DNA of 64,000 nt from Leptospira jelokensis (GTDB lineage Bacteria; Spirochaetota; Leptospiria; Leptospirales; Leptospiraceae), in assembly GCF_004769635.1 (NCBI RefSeq), contig NZ_RQGH01000039.1, positions 1 to 64,000 of the forward strand. Direction: 5' to 3'. Numbering within the stretch: the stretch's first letter is position 1; the number at the start of each line of letters is the position of its first letter. The notes below the pieces were generated by a model. It was not told the origin of the DNA, did no database searches, and saw nothing but the letters and a program-made list of their open reading frames with translations. Of this stretch, positions 35,329 through 43,911 are shown one piece after another. Both the position numbers and the translations under genes were made by a program.

Positions 35329-37254
35329 ATGAGAATTCTCTCATTTTTTTCCCTAATTTTCCTAACTACGTCCCTATCACTCGTAGCAGAACCAATTTGG
35401 ATCGATGGGGAAACCATCACTCCCGTTTCTGAGAATTGGACTTTCACTGCCAATGGTGCCACAAAATCCATACACGTCGGAAAAGGACTTTCTTCTCAAG
35501 GGTACCTTCCTCCTGTTCATGGATATTATGAAGTTGAATTTTATTACAAACCAAGCCAAAAGCCAATTGGTATTTACTTAGACAGAGTCCAAGAGGTAGA
35601 TATCTTAGAAGTAAATGGCGTTAAACTAGGCCAAACTGGTAAGATCACATCAGATGGGCAGTATTTCCCCAATTGGTATTACAAACGCCTCTACTTCATT
35701 CCCAATCATGTATTAAAAGAAAACACAAGTAACCATCTTAAAATTGAAATCCATTTCCGAAACCAAACCTTTCAAGGTGGAATCTTTCGCCGAATTCCTG
35801 TACTTGGAAATTATGACAAACTCCATGAATTCATTCTTTTAGAAGATGGACGTGACTTTTGTTTTATCATGTTATTTTTTGGAATTGGTGCTTACCAAAT
35901 ATTTTCGATTGTTTTAAAACGACAGGCCAAATCGAATTTTTATTTATTGGTATCCACTTTGGTTTTTGTAATGTGGAGGCTTCCTCTTTTAAACATCAGT
36001 TATACTTATACTGATTTTTCCTTTTTCTTCTGGTTAAAAGTGTTTTTCACTGCACAAACCATTTTACCAGTCTCCATTTTTTTATTCAGTTATTCCTTAT
36101 TCCAAAACAAATTGTTTCTAAAGGAAAGGTTTCTTGTATTTTTTTTATTAACGATTGCTTTTCTCCAAACATGGAACATCGAACTTCCAACTAGAATTAT
36201 ACTATTACGAATATGGGAATTTTCTTTATTAATTGTAGTTTTCTTTATTTTAAGGGCTGTGATTCGAGCAGCCAAAGCAAAACGGATAGAAGCATATTTT
36301 TTATCCTTTGGTTTTCTTTGCATCTGTATCGGGGCAACATTTGATATTATCATTGATGTAACCTCTGGAAAAAATATTTACCTCACTCAATACGGTTTTT
36401 TAGTTTTAATGATCCTTTCAGGTGTTGCCATCTCTTACCGTAATGCAAAAAACGAAAGTGAATTGTCCATTCTAACCAAGGACCTGGAAACACGCGTTAA
36501 AGAAAGGACCATAGAATTAAGAGCAAAAAACCAAGACTTAGAACAAGATTTATTTTTTGCATCCCAACTCCAAAGTTATTTATTACCAAAAAATCATCCA
36601 AACACGAATGGAATTCGGATTCATACCACATATTTACCGATGAGGCAGGTTGGTGGTGATTTATATGATTGGGTTGAGTTAGATGAGAACCGGTTGATTG
36701 TACTCATCTCTGATGTTGCTGGACATGGAGTACCGGCAGCCTTTGTATCTTCGATGGTAAAAGTCCAGTTTAGGGAACTGGCAAAAACAATCCATTCCCC
36801 AAAACTGATTTTAGAACATATGAACCAGTCACTCACGTCATTGGTGAGCAAATATTTTATAACCGCCTGTTGTGCGTTAATCGATACAAAGGAAAACACA
36901 ATTATATTTTCAACCGCAGGTCATCCAAATCCAATTTTATTCAACAAAATCCAAAATCGATTTGAATTTATGAATATGAAAGGACCAATCATTGGATGGC
37001 GTGAAAGTTTTACATTTAGTGAATGGAGACATGATATCCAAAAGGGAGATCGTTATTTCTTTTTCACTGATGGAGTAACGGAAGCGAGGGCAGAAAATAA
37101 ATTATTTGGGGAAAGCAAAATTCTTGATTTATTAGAGAAGGGTAAAGACAAAGACATCAAAACCTTGTCTCAAGAGATTGTAGTCCAAATCACTAAGTAT
37201 TCTGAAGCAGAACTGAAGGATGATGTTACGTTTTTCTTTGTAGATATTTTATAA
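35329..37254 (+). CDS. 7TM receptor with SpoIIE-type PP2C phosphatase output
   Basis: The 641-residue protein has a signal peptide (1 to about 20), a beta-rich extracytoplasmic domain to about residue 180 resembling 7TMR-DISM sensor ectodomains, and about seven membrane helices (about 185-380). A coiled coil follows (about 385-420, ILTKDLETRVKERTIELRAKNQDLEQD), then a SpoIIE phosphatase domain with QVGGDLYDW, ISDVAGHGVPAAFVSSMV and DDVTFFFVDI. Such enzymes dephosphorylate anti-sigma antagonists or similar partners in response to an external signal; no partner-switch gene is adjacent. It ends 9 bases before the LytTR regulator, so the two are probably one operon. Confidence 0.9.
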   Translation: MRILSFFSLIFLTTSLSLVAEPIWIDGETITPVSENWTFTANGATKSIHVGKGLSSQGYLPPVHGYYEVEFYYKPSQKPIGIYLDRVQEVDILEVNGVKLGQTGKITSDGQYFPNWYYKRLYFIPNHVLKENTSNHLKIEIHFRNQTFQGGIFRRIPVLGNYDKLHEFILLEDGRDFCFIMLFFGIGAYQIFSIVLKRQAKSNFYLLVSTLVFVMWRLPLLNISYTYTDFSFFFWLKVFFTAQTILPVSIFLFSYSLFQNKLFLKERFLVFFLLTIAFLQTWNIELPTRIILLRIWEFSLLIVVFFILRAVIRAAKAKRIEAYFLSFGFLCICIGATFDIIIDVTSGKNIYLTQYGFLVLMILSGVAISYRNAKNESELSILTKDLETRVKERTIELRAKNQDLEQDLFFASQLQSYLLPKNHPNTNGIRIHTTYLPMRQVGGDLYDWVELDENRLIVLISDVAGHGVPAAFVSSMVKVQFRELAKTIHSPKLILEHMNQSLTSLVSKYFITACCALIDTKENTIIFSTAGHPNPILFNKIQNRFEFMNMKGPIIGWRESFTFSEWRHDIQKGDRYFFFTDGVTEARAENKLFGESKILDLLEKGKDKDIKTLSQEIVVQITKYSEAELKDDVTFFFVDIL

Positions 37255-37263
37255 TTATAAACG

Positions 37264-38001
37264 ATGGAATCTACATCCTACTCAGTATTGATCATAGAAG
37301 ACGAGTATCCTGCAAGGATGCTTATGATGGACTATGTCATGAATTGTCCTGAACTCAAACTTGCTGGCATTGCCGAAAGTGGTGATAAAGCAAATGCACT
37401 TCTTGGTGAAAAAAAATTTGATATCGTCTTCATGGATATCAATTTACCCGTAATCAATGGAATGGATTTACTTAGAGTCCACCACTCCAAAACTACATTT
37501 TTTATCATCACAACAGCTTACAGCGAACATGCGGTGGAAGCCTTTGATTTAGATGCTACTGACTATTTGCTGAAACCATTTTCCTTTGAAAGATTTAAAA
37601 AATCCGTTGAAAAGGCGCTTCGTTTTCTCCAAGAAGGCAAACAAACCCAACCAAACACCTCAGATACCCAAATCCATTTAAAAATCCAAGCAGAATCAGC
37701 AGTGTTTCTGATTCCTTTTCCTGATATTCAATTTATTTCCGCAAATAACAAAAGTTGCGTGATCCATACAACCCAAAAAGATTATGAAACCCCAAAATTA
37801 CTTAAGGAAATTGAAGAAAAATTACCATCTGGACAATTCATTCGAATCCACAAAGGATATCTCATTAATTTAAGTTATGTGGCAAGTATGCGATATGATA
37901 AAGGTGGTTCCTACACAATCCAACTTAAAAACGAGGACGAAACCACATTACCCGTTGGCAGATCTTACGCACAGTCCCTCCGAGAGGCACTAAAACTATA
38001 A
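37264..38001 (+). CDS. LytTR-type response regulator
   Basis: The 245-residue protein has a receiver domain with acidic pocket Glu12/Asp13 and phospho-acceptor Asp58 (VFMDINLPV), Thr in ITTAYSEHAVEAF and Lys in YLLKPFSFERF. A LytTR DNA-binding domain occupies about residues 140-245 (SAVFLIPFPDIQFISANNKSCVIHT, FIRIHKGYLINLSYVASM, LPVGRSYAQSLREALKL). LytTR regulators usually work with LytS-type kinases. The only one in the window lies at 43912-45825, at the far end of the same plus-strand block. A direct repeat at 38018-38050, just downstream, is a candidate binding site. Confidence 0.94.
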   Translation: MESTSYSVLIIEDEYPARMLMMDYVMNCPELKLAGIAESGDKANALLGEKKFDIVFMDINLPVINGMDLLRVHHSKTTFFIITTAYSEHAVEAFDLDATDYLLKPFSFERFKKSVEKALRFLQEGKQTQPNTSDTQIHLKIQAESAVFLIPFPDIQFISANNKSCVIHTTQKDYETPKLLKEIEEKLPSGQFIRIHKGYLINLSYVASMRYDKGGSYTIQLKNEDETTLPVGRSYAQSLREALKL

Positions 38002-38017
38002 TTTTTTGTATTCACTC

Positions 38018-38050
38018 CCGAATGAGTAGCGTTCATTCCGAATCGAGTAG
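38018..38050. promoter_or_regulatory. Direct repeat upstream of the TonB operon, candidate LytTR site
   Basis: CCGAATGAGTAG (38018-38029) recurs as CCGAATCGAGTAG (38038-38050). The start-to-start distance is 20 bases, close to two helical turns. LytTR regulators bind pairs of short direct repeats about two turns apart. The sequence itself does not match the best-known LytTR consensus. Confidence 0.4.
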
Positions 38051-38124
38051 TGAACGAGAATTTCGCCAAATATTCCATTGACTGTGACCCTCTAAGTAGG
38101 AAACAGAGACGACGGAGTTTTCTT

Positions 38125-38499
38125 GTGAACAAAAATATCGCCTTAATTTTAACATTCGTATTATCCCTGTTTGTATCGAATTGTGCCTCCTCTTCAGTTG
38201 GGATTGCCACAAGTAACAAACCTATCCCAAACACTCCTTACGAAACAGTTAAAACTGTAGATAAAACCTTTACTTGGTATGCATTGGACATCATCATTTT
38301 TGGAGTCCATCTATCAGAACCACCTGTTGCCAACCTTTATGAAAAAGTGATGGAAGAAGAAACAGGTGATGCCCTCGTAAACATTCGTTATTGGAATGAA
38401 AAAGCAATTTTTGGTCCGATAACTCGTTATCGATTCAATATTAAAGGGGATCTCGTTAAGTTCCCAAATTCCCAAACTCCAAGTAAAACCAAAAGGTAA
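38125..38499 (+). CDS. Small lipoprotein in TonB operon
   Basis: I start this gene at GTG 38125 because GGAG lies 7 bases upstream and the product then begins with a proper signal peptide (MNKNIALILTFVLSLFVSNC, lipobox VSNC). A GTG at 38050 would add 25 charged residues before it. The mature protein of about 105 residues carries NTPYETVKTVDKTF, DIIIFGVHLSEPP and VANLYEKVMEEETGDALVNIRYW. That last pattern is akin to small Leptospira lipoproteins of unknown role. It is the first gene of the importer block. Confidence 0.7.
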   Translation: MNKNIALILTFVLSLFVSNCASSSVGIATSNKPIPNTPYETVKTVDKTFTWYALDIIIFGVHLSEPPVANLYEKVMEEETGDALVNIRYWNEKAIFGPITRYRFNIKGDLVKFPNSQTPSKTKR

Positions 38500-38909
38500 T
38501 GGAAAACCCGATGAAGGTGTATCAAATGATCGCTCGACTTGGAATCCTTTTCACTCTTGTTGGATTTGCCAATTGTATTGGATCAAGAGTACCAAAAGAC
38601 ATTTATCTATTTGATTCAGCAACCGTTGTGAGATCAAACGAGTACAAGGTGATAGGAAAAGGGACTGGCCAAGATTCTGCTTTTTTCCTTTTAGGGATGT
38701 TCCCTGTAACAAAAGCCCCTAGCGTAGAAAGAGCGATGAGCCAAATTTTAGAAAAGTACCCAACAGGAAAAACATTAATCAACATCAAAATCCAAAATGA
38801 AGACAAAGCTTATTTTCCATTAGGACTTGTGAGTGCTGTCAATGTAACGGCGGATGTTGTGGGTGATGCAGAAGAAACGATCCCAACAAATGGGAAGGAT
38901 AAAAAATGA
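38499..38909 (+). CDS. Small lipoprotein in TonB operon
   Basis: The 136-residue product starts at ATG 38499, overlapping the previous stop by one base (TAATG); ATG 38511 is an alternative. The signal peptide ends with lipobox FANC. The mature part contains VVRSNEYKVIGKGTGQDSAF, FLLGMFPVTKAPS and SQILEKYPTGKTLINIKIQNE. The ALVNI/TLINI block is shared with the preceding lipoprotein, suggesting the two are distant relatives. Function unknown; probably periplasmic or outer-membrane attached. Confidence 0.7.
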   Translation: MENPMKVYQMIARLGILFTLVGFANCIGSRVPKDIYLFDSATVVRSNEYKVIGKGTGQDSAFFLLGMFPVTKAPSVERAMSQILEKYPTGKTLINIKIQNEDKAYFPLGLVSAVNVTADVVGDAEETIPTNGKDKK

Positions 38910-39247
38910 AAGGTTCACTCCTATTAATTCTAGTTTCCTGCTTTTTGATTTTCAACTGCGCGGAAGGTGTGGATCGAGTGGATACGAATGATGCACAAAG
39001 CCAAGTGTATTCCGCAGCAAAATTTGCATCTGAAAAATGTGGCAATCCACTACCAAACCCACCACTTGTGATCGTAAATAAACCCATCCAAAGAAACTTA
39101 GACCTCTGTACCATCGCCATCACACGTACAGAGTGTCCGTTTTTAGGTTATCCACTTGTGTGTACCCTAATTTATCTCGAAGAAGAAACGGGAGACATCC
39201 CTTGGTATTTAAACTTCAATGAAATCAGCAAACTACAAATTAGATAA
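38906..39247 (+). CDS. Small Cys-containing lipoprotein in TonB operon
   Basis: The 113-residue product overlaps the previous gene by 4 bases (ATGA) and the receptor gene by 29 bases. The signal peptide ends in IFNC. The mature part has four further Cys (EKCGNP, LDLCTI, TECPF, LVCTL), probably forming two disulfides. The middle shows SAAKFASEKCGNPLPNPP and a closing EEETGDIPWYLN. No family is recognised. Coupling to the receptor gene suggests a role with it at the outer membrane, perhaps substrate capture. Confidence 0.7.
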   Translation: MKGSLLLILVSCFLIFNCAEGVDRVDTNDAQSQVYSAAKFASEKCGNPLPNPPLVIVNKPIQRNLDLCTIAITRTECPFLGYPLVCTLIYLEEETGDIPWYLNFNEISKLQIR

Positions 39248-41735
39248 ATCCATCCTTTTTGGTTTCCTTCTTTTTTTGATAGGATCCCCGATCTTTGCCG
39301 TATCCATTACTGCAAAGCTGATCAATCCAAAAAAAGAAATCGCAGAAAAGAATTTATCCGTTCTTATCTTTGAAACCAAAAAATTTGCACAAACAGACTC
39401 AGATGGGAATGTCACCTTAGAATTTCCATCAGCCGGCGAATACACATTACGTCTGTTACGTGACACAGGAATCCAAGAGATCAAAATTTCTGTTGGGTCC
39501 CAAGATGAAACAAGAACAATTTATACAGAGAAAAAAGCCTCGGCACCAAAAACAGGAATTGTGGTGGAAGGGGAAAGAGAAAAGACGATAGCGTCTCGCA
39601 CAAAAGTAAGGTACGAAGAAATCAAACGTATGCCAGGAACTTTTGGAGAAGCACTGAGAGCTTTGGAAACATTGCCAGGTGTGATTCCCAATATTGGTTT
39701 CGGTGGTGGAGCAAACGGAATCATCATTCGTGGTGCCAATCCCAATGCAAACACTTACCTTTATGACGATTTACCTATCTTATACCCGTTTCACTTAGAT
39801 GGACTAACTTCTGTAATCCATAATGACTTAATCAAATCAATTGATTTATATTCAGGTGCCTACCCAGCTAACTTTAACAACGCGACAGGTGGTATCATCG
39901 AAATTGAAACGGTTGATTCTGTTCAAAAAACCAAAGGTGCCTTTCAAGTTTCACTATGGAATACCACTGCTTATGCCGCAACACCCACTTCAGGTGGAAA
40001 AGGTTATTTAGCGATTGCCGGAAAATTGGGTTATTTAGACAAAACCTTAGGTGCCACTGGATTGTTACCGGAAGGGATTCGTTTGCCTCGTTACAACGAC
40101 TCTCAAATTAAGTATGTTCACAACTTTACTCCGGAACACCAAATTGCTTTTTACAACCTTACGGCTCAGGACAATTTTGCAATTGATATCCCAAACAAAC
40201 CTGCGAATGATCCTACGTCTTCTCAATTGGCACTTTTAGGTGGGGCAAAAGCAAGTTTTGGACAAAGTTTTAGGACAACTGCTCTTCGTTATACGTGGAT
40301 TCCTGGAGACAAATTTCAAAATCGATTTACGTTAATCAACTTCGACCCAATTGGAGAATACAATGTGGGAGTGGGAAGTATCCAAGGAAAACAATACCAA
40401 AGAGGAAGTTACGTTGGTGTTAGACAAGATGCTTACTGGACAGCGACAAAGTTTTTAAAAATTGATTTTGGAACGGAAGTTCGTCGTTTTTCATTTAGAG
40501 ATTATGGAACCGAAGTTGCCTTACGAGATCCAACCAATCCGTCACCAAACCCATATAATACTACTAACCCTGATTTTGTGGGTAGACCTATCAGCATCCA
40601 AGGTAATTCACCATACTATAACGCCTACACAACGTTACATTTTAAGTTTGGTAACTTTTTATTTGAACCTGGTGCAAGATACGATTACGTGCAAGTGACA
40701 GGGAATGGAGCCCTCACTCCACGTGCCACTGCATCTTACACTTTCCCTGAAGTAGGGAAAGGGATGACACTCTACGGAAGTGGTGGAGATGTATCACGTT
40801 TTCCTTTAACAACCAATTTTAATTCTGAAACAGGAAACCCTGATCTACGATTTGAACGCGCAAGAAAAGTAAGTGCGGGGATTGACCAAAAGATCGATCA
40901 AGTTTGGCAAATCAAAGCAGAAGTCTTTAAAAACGAATTTAAAGATACGATCATTGATGACCCATATGTCTCCACTCCAGTTGGACTCAACCCAGACAAA
41001 TCCCAATGGTTACGACAACCAATCGTAGCCAATCGTCCTCTCAATTATTCCAACCGTGCAACCGGTTGGTCGCATGGATACGAGTTACTCATCCGTAAGA
41101 ATGCAAGGCCAGGAACTCGAGATTGGTTTGGTTGGATTTCCTATACATGGTCACAATCTTTTCAAAATTCCAATTTATACCAAGTATACGAAGGTGACAC
41201 AACTCAAGTCGGTGGGATTGAACGTAAAATTTTGGCTGCATACTTTCCAAACTCTGTGGAACAATTGGCACCTTGGGATAGAACCCACGTGGCAAACGTG
41301 ATTTATGGATGGAGGATCAATGAAGGTTATCAAATTGGAACTAGATGGAGTTATTTAACATCTGTGCCTTCTAGGCCGATTATCGGAGACGATGGTGGTC
41401 GTTTTTCCAATCCACTCAATGGGTTAACCTATTGGAACCCAACCTACTCTAACAACCCTTATACGTCTGAGTATGGTTATGTAAAACGTGGAACAGATTT
41501 CCACCGATTGGACGTTCGATTTGATATCTTTGAAAACTATTCGTGGGGATACTTAAACTGGTATCTGGAAATCGTAAACGTATACATGAGAAAAAATAAA
41601 AATGGATATGATTTTGATAACTCCAGACCATTTTCTGCAACAAACCCAAGAGAAAATGATACATTTGGAACTTTAGAATTACCTGGTGGAACAGTAATTC
41701 CGTTTTTTAACATCGGTATGGAGGTTCACTTCTAA
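39219..41735 (+). CDS. TonB-dependent outer-membrane receptor
   Basis: The 838-residue protein has a signal peptide (about 1-30) and a carboxypeptidase-like regulatory beta-domain (about 30-100). The plug domain spans about 110-235 (MPGTFGEALRALETLPGVI, GIIIRGANPNANTYLYDD, IDLYSGAYPANFNNATGGIIEIET). A large beta-barrel ends in the terminal Phe of GMEVHF, needed for barrel assembly. It should import a scarce ligand with energy from ExbB-ExbD-TonB, all encoded directly downstream. The ligand is not evident: there is no riboswitch or Fur-like site in front, and no ABC permease is present. The family resembles receptors for metal complexes or peptides. Confidence 0.94.
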   Translation: MKSANYKLDKSILFGFLLFLIGSPIFAVSITAKLINPKKEIAEKNLSVLIFETKKFAQTDSDGNVTLEFPSAGEYTLRLLRDTGIQEIKISVGSQDETRTIYTEKKASAPKTGIVVEGEREKTIASRTKVRYEEIKRMPGTFGEALRALETLPGVIPNIGFGGGANGIIIRGANPNANTYLYDDLPILYPFHLDGLTSVIHNDLIKSIDLYSGAYPANFNNATGGIIEIETVDSVQKTKGAFQVSLWNTTAYAATPTSGGKGYLAIAGKLGYLDKTLGATGLLPEGIRLPRYNDSQIKYVHNFTPEHQIAFYNLTAQDNFAIDIPNKPANDPTSSQLALLGGAKASFGQSFRTTALRYTWIPGDKFQNRFTLINFDPIGEYNVGVGSIQGKQYQRGSYVGVRQDAYWTATKFLKIDFGTEVRRFSFRDYGTEVALRDPTNPSPNPYNTTNPDFVGRPISIQGNSPYYNAYTTLHFKFGNFLFEPGARYDYVQVTGNGALTPRATASYTFPEVGKGMTLYGSGGDVSRFPLTTNFNSETGNPDLRFERARKVSAGIDQKIDQVWQIKAEVFKNEFKDTIIDDPYVSTPVGLNPDKSQWLRQPIVANRPLNYSNRATGWSHGYELLIRKNARPGTRDWFGWISYTWSQSFQNSNLYQVYEGDTTQVGGIERKILAAYFPNSVEQLAPWDRTHVANVIYGWRINEGYQIGTRWSYLTSVPSRPIIGDDGGRFSNPLNGLTYWNPTYSNNPYTSEYGYVKRGTDFHRLDVRFDIFENYSWGYLNWYLEIVNVYMRKNKNGYDFDNSRPFSATNPRENDTFGTLELPGGTVIPFFNIGMEVHF

Positions 41736-42238
41736 TGAGATCCATTGTTAGCGTTCTGTTAGTATTCTGTTTGTTTTCTTGTGAAGAAGGCAAAAAATTT
41801 GAAGATACATACAACCAAGCTTTGATTTTGCAGTACCTAGTGACTCCCAATAACCCGCAAGAGTCATGTGAATCAATCATAACCAATAAAGATTTGTGTT
41901 TCCAATCCTATTACCAAGCAACCGGTGGAAGTTTTACTGCAACAACTGCTACTGTCAAAACACAAACTTGCCAAGGATTGATCTCAAGTGCTTTGTATCG
42001 AAATATGTCATCCATTGCACAAACTTGTTCGTTTAACTGCCAAGCTTCCGATTGGAAAACCAAAACCGATGCCGGTACATGCAGAGAATCGACACCAACT
42101 GCGTTAGTGGAAGCGAGTGTGAACAATCCATCAGTAATTTCATGTTTACGTTCTTGTTTTGCAACCACGAACAATCAGATTTCAAATGAACAGATACCAT
42201 CATATCTATTTTTTAATATAATTCAAGAAGGAGAATAA
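41735..42238 (+). CDS. Cysteine-rich lipoprotein following the TonB receptor
   Basis: The 167-residue product overlaps the receptor stop by one base (TAATG). The signal peptide ends in lipobox LFSC. The mature chain holds at least nine further Cys (QESCESI, KDLCFQ, QTCQGL, QTCSFNCQ, GTCRES, ISCLRSCF), so several disulfides are likely in the periplasm or on the surface. Some Cys pairs (CSFNC) could bind metal. No family is recognised. Its place between receptor and exbB argues for a dedicated accessory or ligand-binding role. Confidence 0.75.
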   Translation: MRSIVSVLLVFCLFSCEEGKKFEDTYNQALILQYLVTPNNPQESCESIITNKDLCFQSYYQATGGSFTATTATVKTQTCQGLISSALYRNMSSIAQTCSFNCQASDWKTKTDAGTCRESTPTALVEASVNNPSVISCLRSCFATTNNQISNEQIPSYLFFNIIQEGE

Positions 42239-42239
42239 A

Positions 42240-42854
42240 ATGCAGGAATATGTAGAATTAGGTGAGGAATTAGTTTTTATTGCAATGGGAGTTGCGAGTG
42301 TCGTGGCTTTGGCTGTGTTTGCAGAAAGATTGATTTACTATAAAAAATCTTTGGGTAAAAAAAACGAAAACTATTTAACAGAAGTTAGAAACTCATTACA
42401 AGAAGAACCAGAGATTCACTGGAAAACAGACGCTGGTGAAGAATCAATTTACAATCGATTCATTCAATTTGCGTTGAGACAACTCAAACTTGGTAGAAAA
42501 GGTTTGGATGAAAGTTTAGAAGGTCAAATTCTTTCAGAAAAATTAGAATTAGAAAAACGATTACCGATTTTAAACACATTGGGGAATAACGCACCTTTCA
42601 TTGGTCTGTTGGGAACGGTGCTTGGTGTCATCAAAGCTTTTTATGGTTTGGGTACACTCGGAAGTTCTGGTGCAGAAGTGGTGATGCGCTCCATTTCAAC
42701 TGCCCTTCTTGCAACTGCAGCTGGTCTTGCTGTCGCGATCCCAGTAGTTATGGCAAATAACTATTTTTCAAGAAAAGCAAAAGTCATCTTACAAAACTTA
42801 GAAATTCTGAAAAAAGAACTACTCTCTTACCAAATGAATAAGACAAAGGTATAA
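42240..42854 (+). CDS. exbB: ExbB-like proton channel subunit
   Basis: The 204-residue protein belongs to the MotA/TolQ/ExbB family: an N-terminal membrane helix (about 13-30), a long cytoplasmic loop (LEKRLPILNTLGNNAPFIGLLGTVLGVIKAF) and two C-terminal helices (VVMRSISTALLATAAGLAVAIPVV). With ExbD it forms the proton-driven motor that energises TonB. AAGGAG lies 6 bases before the ATG. Two bases separate it from exbD, so the genes are co-transcribed. Confidence 0.94.
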   Translation: MQEYVELGEELVFIAMGVASVVALAVFAERLIYYKKSLGKKNENYLTEVRNSLQEEPEIHWKTDAGEESIYNRFIQFALRQLKLGRKGLDESLEGQILSEKLELEKRLPILNTLGNNAPFIGLLGTVLGVIKAFYGLGTLGSSGAEVVMRSISTALLATAAGLAVAIPVVMANNYFSRKAKVILQNLEILKKELLSYQMNKTKV

Positions 42855-42856
42855 AT

Positions 42857-43258
42857 ATGGCTGGAGCATCAGGATCACAAGACGAAGAAATTGGAAGTAT
42901 TAACATCACACCGATGGTGGATGTAATTTTAGTGCTTCTCGTTATCTTTATGGTTACGGCAAACTTTCTGAAAAAAGAAAGTTTAAATATCAATTTACCA
43001 AAAGTACAGGCAGCGGATCCAAACGTGGCAGAATCGGTTCAAGTTGCACTCACCAAAACTGGTGCGATTTTATTAGAAGGGAAAGACACCGATATCACCG
43101 GACTCGTTCGGAATTTGGAAAGAGAGGCGAAAATCAGGCCTAACATGCGTTTGACTCTATCTGCGGATGAAAGTTTGCCTTATGGAAAAATTACGGAGCT
43201 GATGGGAATTATCCGAAAAGCCGGAGTGACAAAAATTGCCCTCAGTGTGAAAAAATGA
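42857..43258 (+). CDS. exbD: ExbD-like motor subunit
   Basis: The 133-residue protein has the ExbD/TolR signature: INITPMVDVILVLLVIFMVTA with the membrane-embedded Asp that carries protons, then a periplasmic domain (MRLTLSADESLPYGKITELMGIIRKAGVTKIALSV). The length is typical. Its stop overlaps the tonB start as ATGA. Confidence 0.95.
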   Translation: MAGASGSQDEEIGSINITPMVDVILVLLVIFMVTANFLKKESLNINLPKVQAADPNVAESVQVALTKTGAILLEGKDTDITGLVRNLEREAKIRPNMRLTLSADESLPYGKITELMGIIRKAGVTKIALSVKK

Positions 43259-43908
43259 AACGTTTTTCAGATTTACTTCAGCAGTTAAAAACTTCAATCA
43301 AACAAAATAGGGAACGAGTGTTTCATATTTGTTTAATCGGAAGTTTGTTTATCCATACGGCGACATATGCAGGGTATCGCATAAGCCAATTACGTGGTGA
43401 AGAAATTGTTGAAGAATCAAACTTTGAAGATGTAGACGTCAATTTTGAGGAAATTCCACCCGAACTGATTGGAGGGACTTCATCCCCTGCTCCAATTGAA
43501 AAACAAGAATGGGTGGAAGGCAGTAATAAGGACAAAGCAGACGAACCTGACAATTCCGATATCAATCCAAATCAATTGTCTGGAAATGGAACTGATAAAG
43601 ATGGTTACTTGTTTTCGTTTAACGGAGATAAGATGCCAACTGCCATCATCGATTTTGACTTAAAAGAATATTTTCCTCCTCAGGCTAAGGCTGCCAACAT
43701 TATGGAAAAACAAGTAGTACTACTTGTTCAAGTAAATGAGGACGGAAGTTTACAATCAGCAAAAATCGTTTCAGGTAGAGCAGGCTATGGATTTGATGAA
43801 GCGGCAATGAAACTCATCAAACGTGTACGATTTAGTCCAGGTTATGTGCAAGGCCAACCAAAAAAAATGGCACATCGTTTACCCATCACCTTCTCTCTTG
43901 AAGATTAA
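43255..43908 (+). CDS. tonB: TonB energy-transducing protein
   Basis: The 217-residue protein has a cytoplasmic N-tail of about 20 residues, one membrane helix (about 23-42), a periplasmic spacer and a C-terminal TonB domain (about 130-217) with QVNEDGSLQSAKIVSGRAGYGFDEAAMKLIKRVRFSPG. The spacer is short and acidic (EEIVEESNFEDVDVNFEEIP) and lacks the long Pro-Glu/Pro-Lys repeats usual in TonB. It couples the ExbB-ExbD motor to the receptor at 39219. It begins within the exbD stop and ends 3 bases before the kinase gene. Confidence 0.92.
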   Translation: MKRFSDLLQQLKTSIKQNRERVFHICLIGSLFIHTATYAGYRISQLRGEEIVEESNFEDVDVNFEEIPPELIGGTSSPAPIEKQEWVEGSNKDKADEPDNSDINPNQLSGNGTDKDGYLFSFNGDKMPTAIIDFDLKEYFPPQAKAANIMEKQVVLLVQVNEDGSLQSAKIVSGRAGYGFDEAAMKLIKRVRFSPGYVQGQPKKMAHRLPITFSLED

Positions 43909-43911
43909 ACA

